Source: Streptosporangium sp. NBC_01495 (lineage in GTDB: Bacteria; Actinomycetota; Actinomycetes; Streptosporangiales; Streptosporangiaceae). Taken from it: a stretch of DNA of 64,000 nt. Below are positions 62,647 through 64,000 of this stretch, piece after piece. The stretch's first letter is position 1. Each line of letters starts with the position of its first letter. The notes beneath the pieces are model-generated. The model saw only the letters and a program-made list of their open reading frames with translations, did not search any database and was not told where the DNA came from. The stretch lies in the NCBI RefSeq assembly GCF_036250735.1, contig NZ_CP109430.1, forward strand, positions 930,001 to 994,000, read 5' to 3'. The position numbers and the translations under genes were made by a program.

Positions 62647-62685
62647 TCGCCGCTCCTCTTCACAGGTGGTCGTTCGGGGTGTCGC

Positions 62686-63930
62686 TCACTGCGCCCGGCG
62701 GGCCCGGATGGCCTCGTGGTAGGCCTCCACGGTCCGCTTGGCGACGACGTTCCAGGTGAAGCGCTCCATGACCCGGTCGTAGCCCTTCCGGCCCACCGCC
62801 GCACGCTCCTCGGGGGAGTCGTGCAGGCGGCGCAGCACCGCGGCCAGCTCCTCGGGGTCGCCGGGGGCCACCTGCACGGCGGCGTCGCCGACGACCTCGG
62901 GCAGCGCGCCGGTGCGGCTGGCGATCAGCGGGGTGCCGCAGGCCATGTGCTCGACGGCCGGGAGCGAGAAGCCCTCGTAGAGGGAGGGGACGACCGAGAT
63001 CTCCGAGGTGGCGATCAGCTCGCCCAGCTCGTTGTCGGAGATGCCGTGGACGAACCTGACCCGGTCGTGCAGCGCGAGCTCGGCGACGAGCTTCTCGGTC
63101 GGGCCGCCGGGGGTGGGCTTGCTGACCACGGTCAGGTTGACGTCGCGCTCGGTGGCGAGCTTCGCCACGGCCCGCAGCAGCGTCGAGACGCCCTTCATCG
63201 GGGAGTCGGCGCTGGCCACCGCGACGATGGAACCGGGCCGCTTGGGCATCTCCGGGCGCGGGTGGAAGTAGCGGGTGTCGACGCCCAGCGGGATGAGCCG
63301 CATGTTCTTCTGGGGCACGTTGAAGTCGCGGTGGATGTCGGCGAGGGACGACTCGCTGACGGTGAGGATCGGGTTGAGCCGTGGCGCGACCTTGGCCTGC
63401 ATGCGCACGAAGCCGTACCAGCGCCGCATCGAGAGCTTCTTGCGCGGCGTCGCGGCCTTCAGCTCGATGCGCCGGTCCACGCTGATCGGGTGGTGGATGG
63501 TCCCGACCACGGGGAACAGCCTCTGGATGCCGAGCACGCCGTAGCCGAGGGTCTGGTTGTCCTGCACGACGTCGAAGTCGCCGACGCGCTTCTTCAGCTC
63601 GCGGTACGCCCGCAGGCTGAAGGTGAGCGGCTCGGGGAATCCGGCGGTCCACATGGTGCCGACCTCGAGCCAGTCGATCCAGTCGCGGTACTCGTGCAGC
63701 TTGGGGGTGCGAAAGGGGTCTTCGTCGCGGTAGAGATCCAGGCTGGGGATTTTGGTGAGGACGACGCCCTCGTCGAGCTCCGGGTAGGGCTGGCCGGAGA
63801 AGACCTCCACGCTGTGCCCGAGGGCGACCAGCTCGCGGCTGAGATGACGCAGGTAGACGCCCTGTCCACCGCAGGTCGGCTTGCTGCGGTACGACAGCAG
63901 CGCGACGCGCAGTGATTCAGCACCCGGCAC
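62686..63930 (-). CDS. GT4-family glycosyltransferase
   Basis: A 414-residue GT-B fold glycosyltransferase. N-terminal VALLSYRSKPTCGGQGVYLRH has the Gly-rich acceptor loop. C-terminal SIVAVASADSPMKGV, VVPSLYEGFSLPAVEHMACGTPLIASRTGALPEVVGDAAV carries the EX7E motif of GT4. It transfers a nucleotide-activated sugar to a lipid or natural-product acceptor. It starts the three-gene set glycosyltransferase, methyltransferase, toroid protein. GTG start near the right edge of the window. Confidence 0.92.
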   Translation of the reverse strand: MPGAESLRVALLSYRSKPTCGGQGVYLRHLSRELVALGHSVEVFSGQPYPELDEGVVLTKIPSLDLYRDEDPFRTPKLHEYRDWIDWLEVGTMWTAGFPEPLTFSLRAYRELKKRVGDFDVVQDNQTLGYGVLGIQRLFPVVGTIHHPISVDRRIELKAATPRKKLSMRRWYGFVRMQAKVAPRLNPILTVSESSLADIHRDFNVPQKNMRLIPLGVDTRYFHPRPEMPKRPGSIVAVASADSPMKGVSTLLRAVAKLATERDVNLTVVSKPTPGGPTEKLVAELALHDRVRFVHGISDNELGELIATSEISVVPSLYEGFSLPAVEHMACGTPLIASRTGALPEVVGDAAVQVAPGDPEELAAVLRRLHDSPEERAAVGRKGYDRVMERFTWNVVAKRTVEAYHEAIRARRAQ

Positions 63931-64000
63931 GGCAACCCCCTTCTCAACCTGCCCGAAAAGGGGACAGGTACCGTGAAAGATGACCTTAGTCCTCGGACCC

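Overview
The window is high-GC, gene-dense DNA from a Gram-positive actinobacterium. Supporting features are WhiB1, the UsfX-SigF pair, nickel superoxide dismutase with its SodX protease, a fused 2-oxoglutarate decarboxylase (Kgd), a DasR-type regulator, F420-type flavoproteins, a CebR-type operator and many GTG/TTG starts. The gene mix suits Streptosporangiales (Streptosporangium, Nonomuraea or a relative), but no rRNA is present to prove it. No tRNA, rRNA, CRISPR array, insertion sequence or prophage was recognised.

Layout. 1-12.2 kb is largely housekeeping and regulation: biotin genes bioF and bioD with a DasR-like regulator between them, a PdtaS-type kinase, WhiB1 with a CRP-like site, a lipid kinase, SigF with its anti-sigma factor, NiSOD and SodX, a CGNR protein, malic enzyme, and an XRE/TPR regulator. 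12.3-23.5 kb is the most unusual part. It holds six paralogous secreted V8/trypsin-like proteins on the minus strand, and one secreted subtilisin-inhibitor-like (SSI) protein on the plus strand among them. Three paralogs keep the His-Asp-Ser triad. Three have Asp in place of the catalytic Ser and have also lost the nearby cysteine pair. Two of these pseudoproteases are essentially identical copies on a 1,763-bp direct repeat with sharp edges, and each carries a CRP-like palindrome upstream.

23.9-36 kb: a membrane-anchored unknown, a quinone-oxidoreductase-like enzyme, a PadR/DUF4097 pair, Kgd, a B3/4 protein, a HigBA-like toxin-antitoxin with a perfect 41-bp palindrome over the toxin start, and a GH9 cellulase behind a perfect CebR operator. 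36-41.8 kb: a glutathionyl-hydroquinone-reductase-like protein, then a leader peptide and a partial sulfonate operon whose ABC ATPase has altered key motifs, a flavin reductase, a WD40 remnant, and two oxidoreductases.

41.9-53.4 kb looks like a sugar-oxidation and uptake locus. It has a large secreted ThuA/sugar-dehydrogenase/PKD/CBM protein whose ricin-type lectin tail is split off by a frameshift, a ROK regulator, an RbsABC-like transporter interrupted by a collagen-like repeat frame, a Gfo/Idh/MocA dehydrogenase and a TIM-barrel isomerase. 53.5-64 kb: an alcohol dehydrogenase/ferredoxin/flavoprotein operon, a methyltransferase, an UnbL-UnbV-UnbU cassette (known from enediyne clusters) with no enediyne PKS in view, and a three-gene set of alpha/alpha-toroid protein, methyltransferase and GT4 glycosyltransferase.
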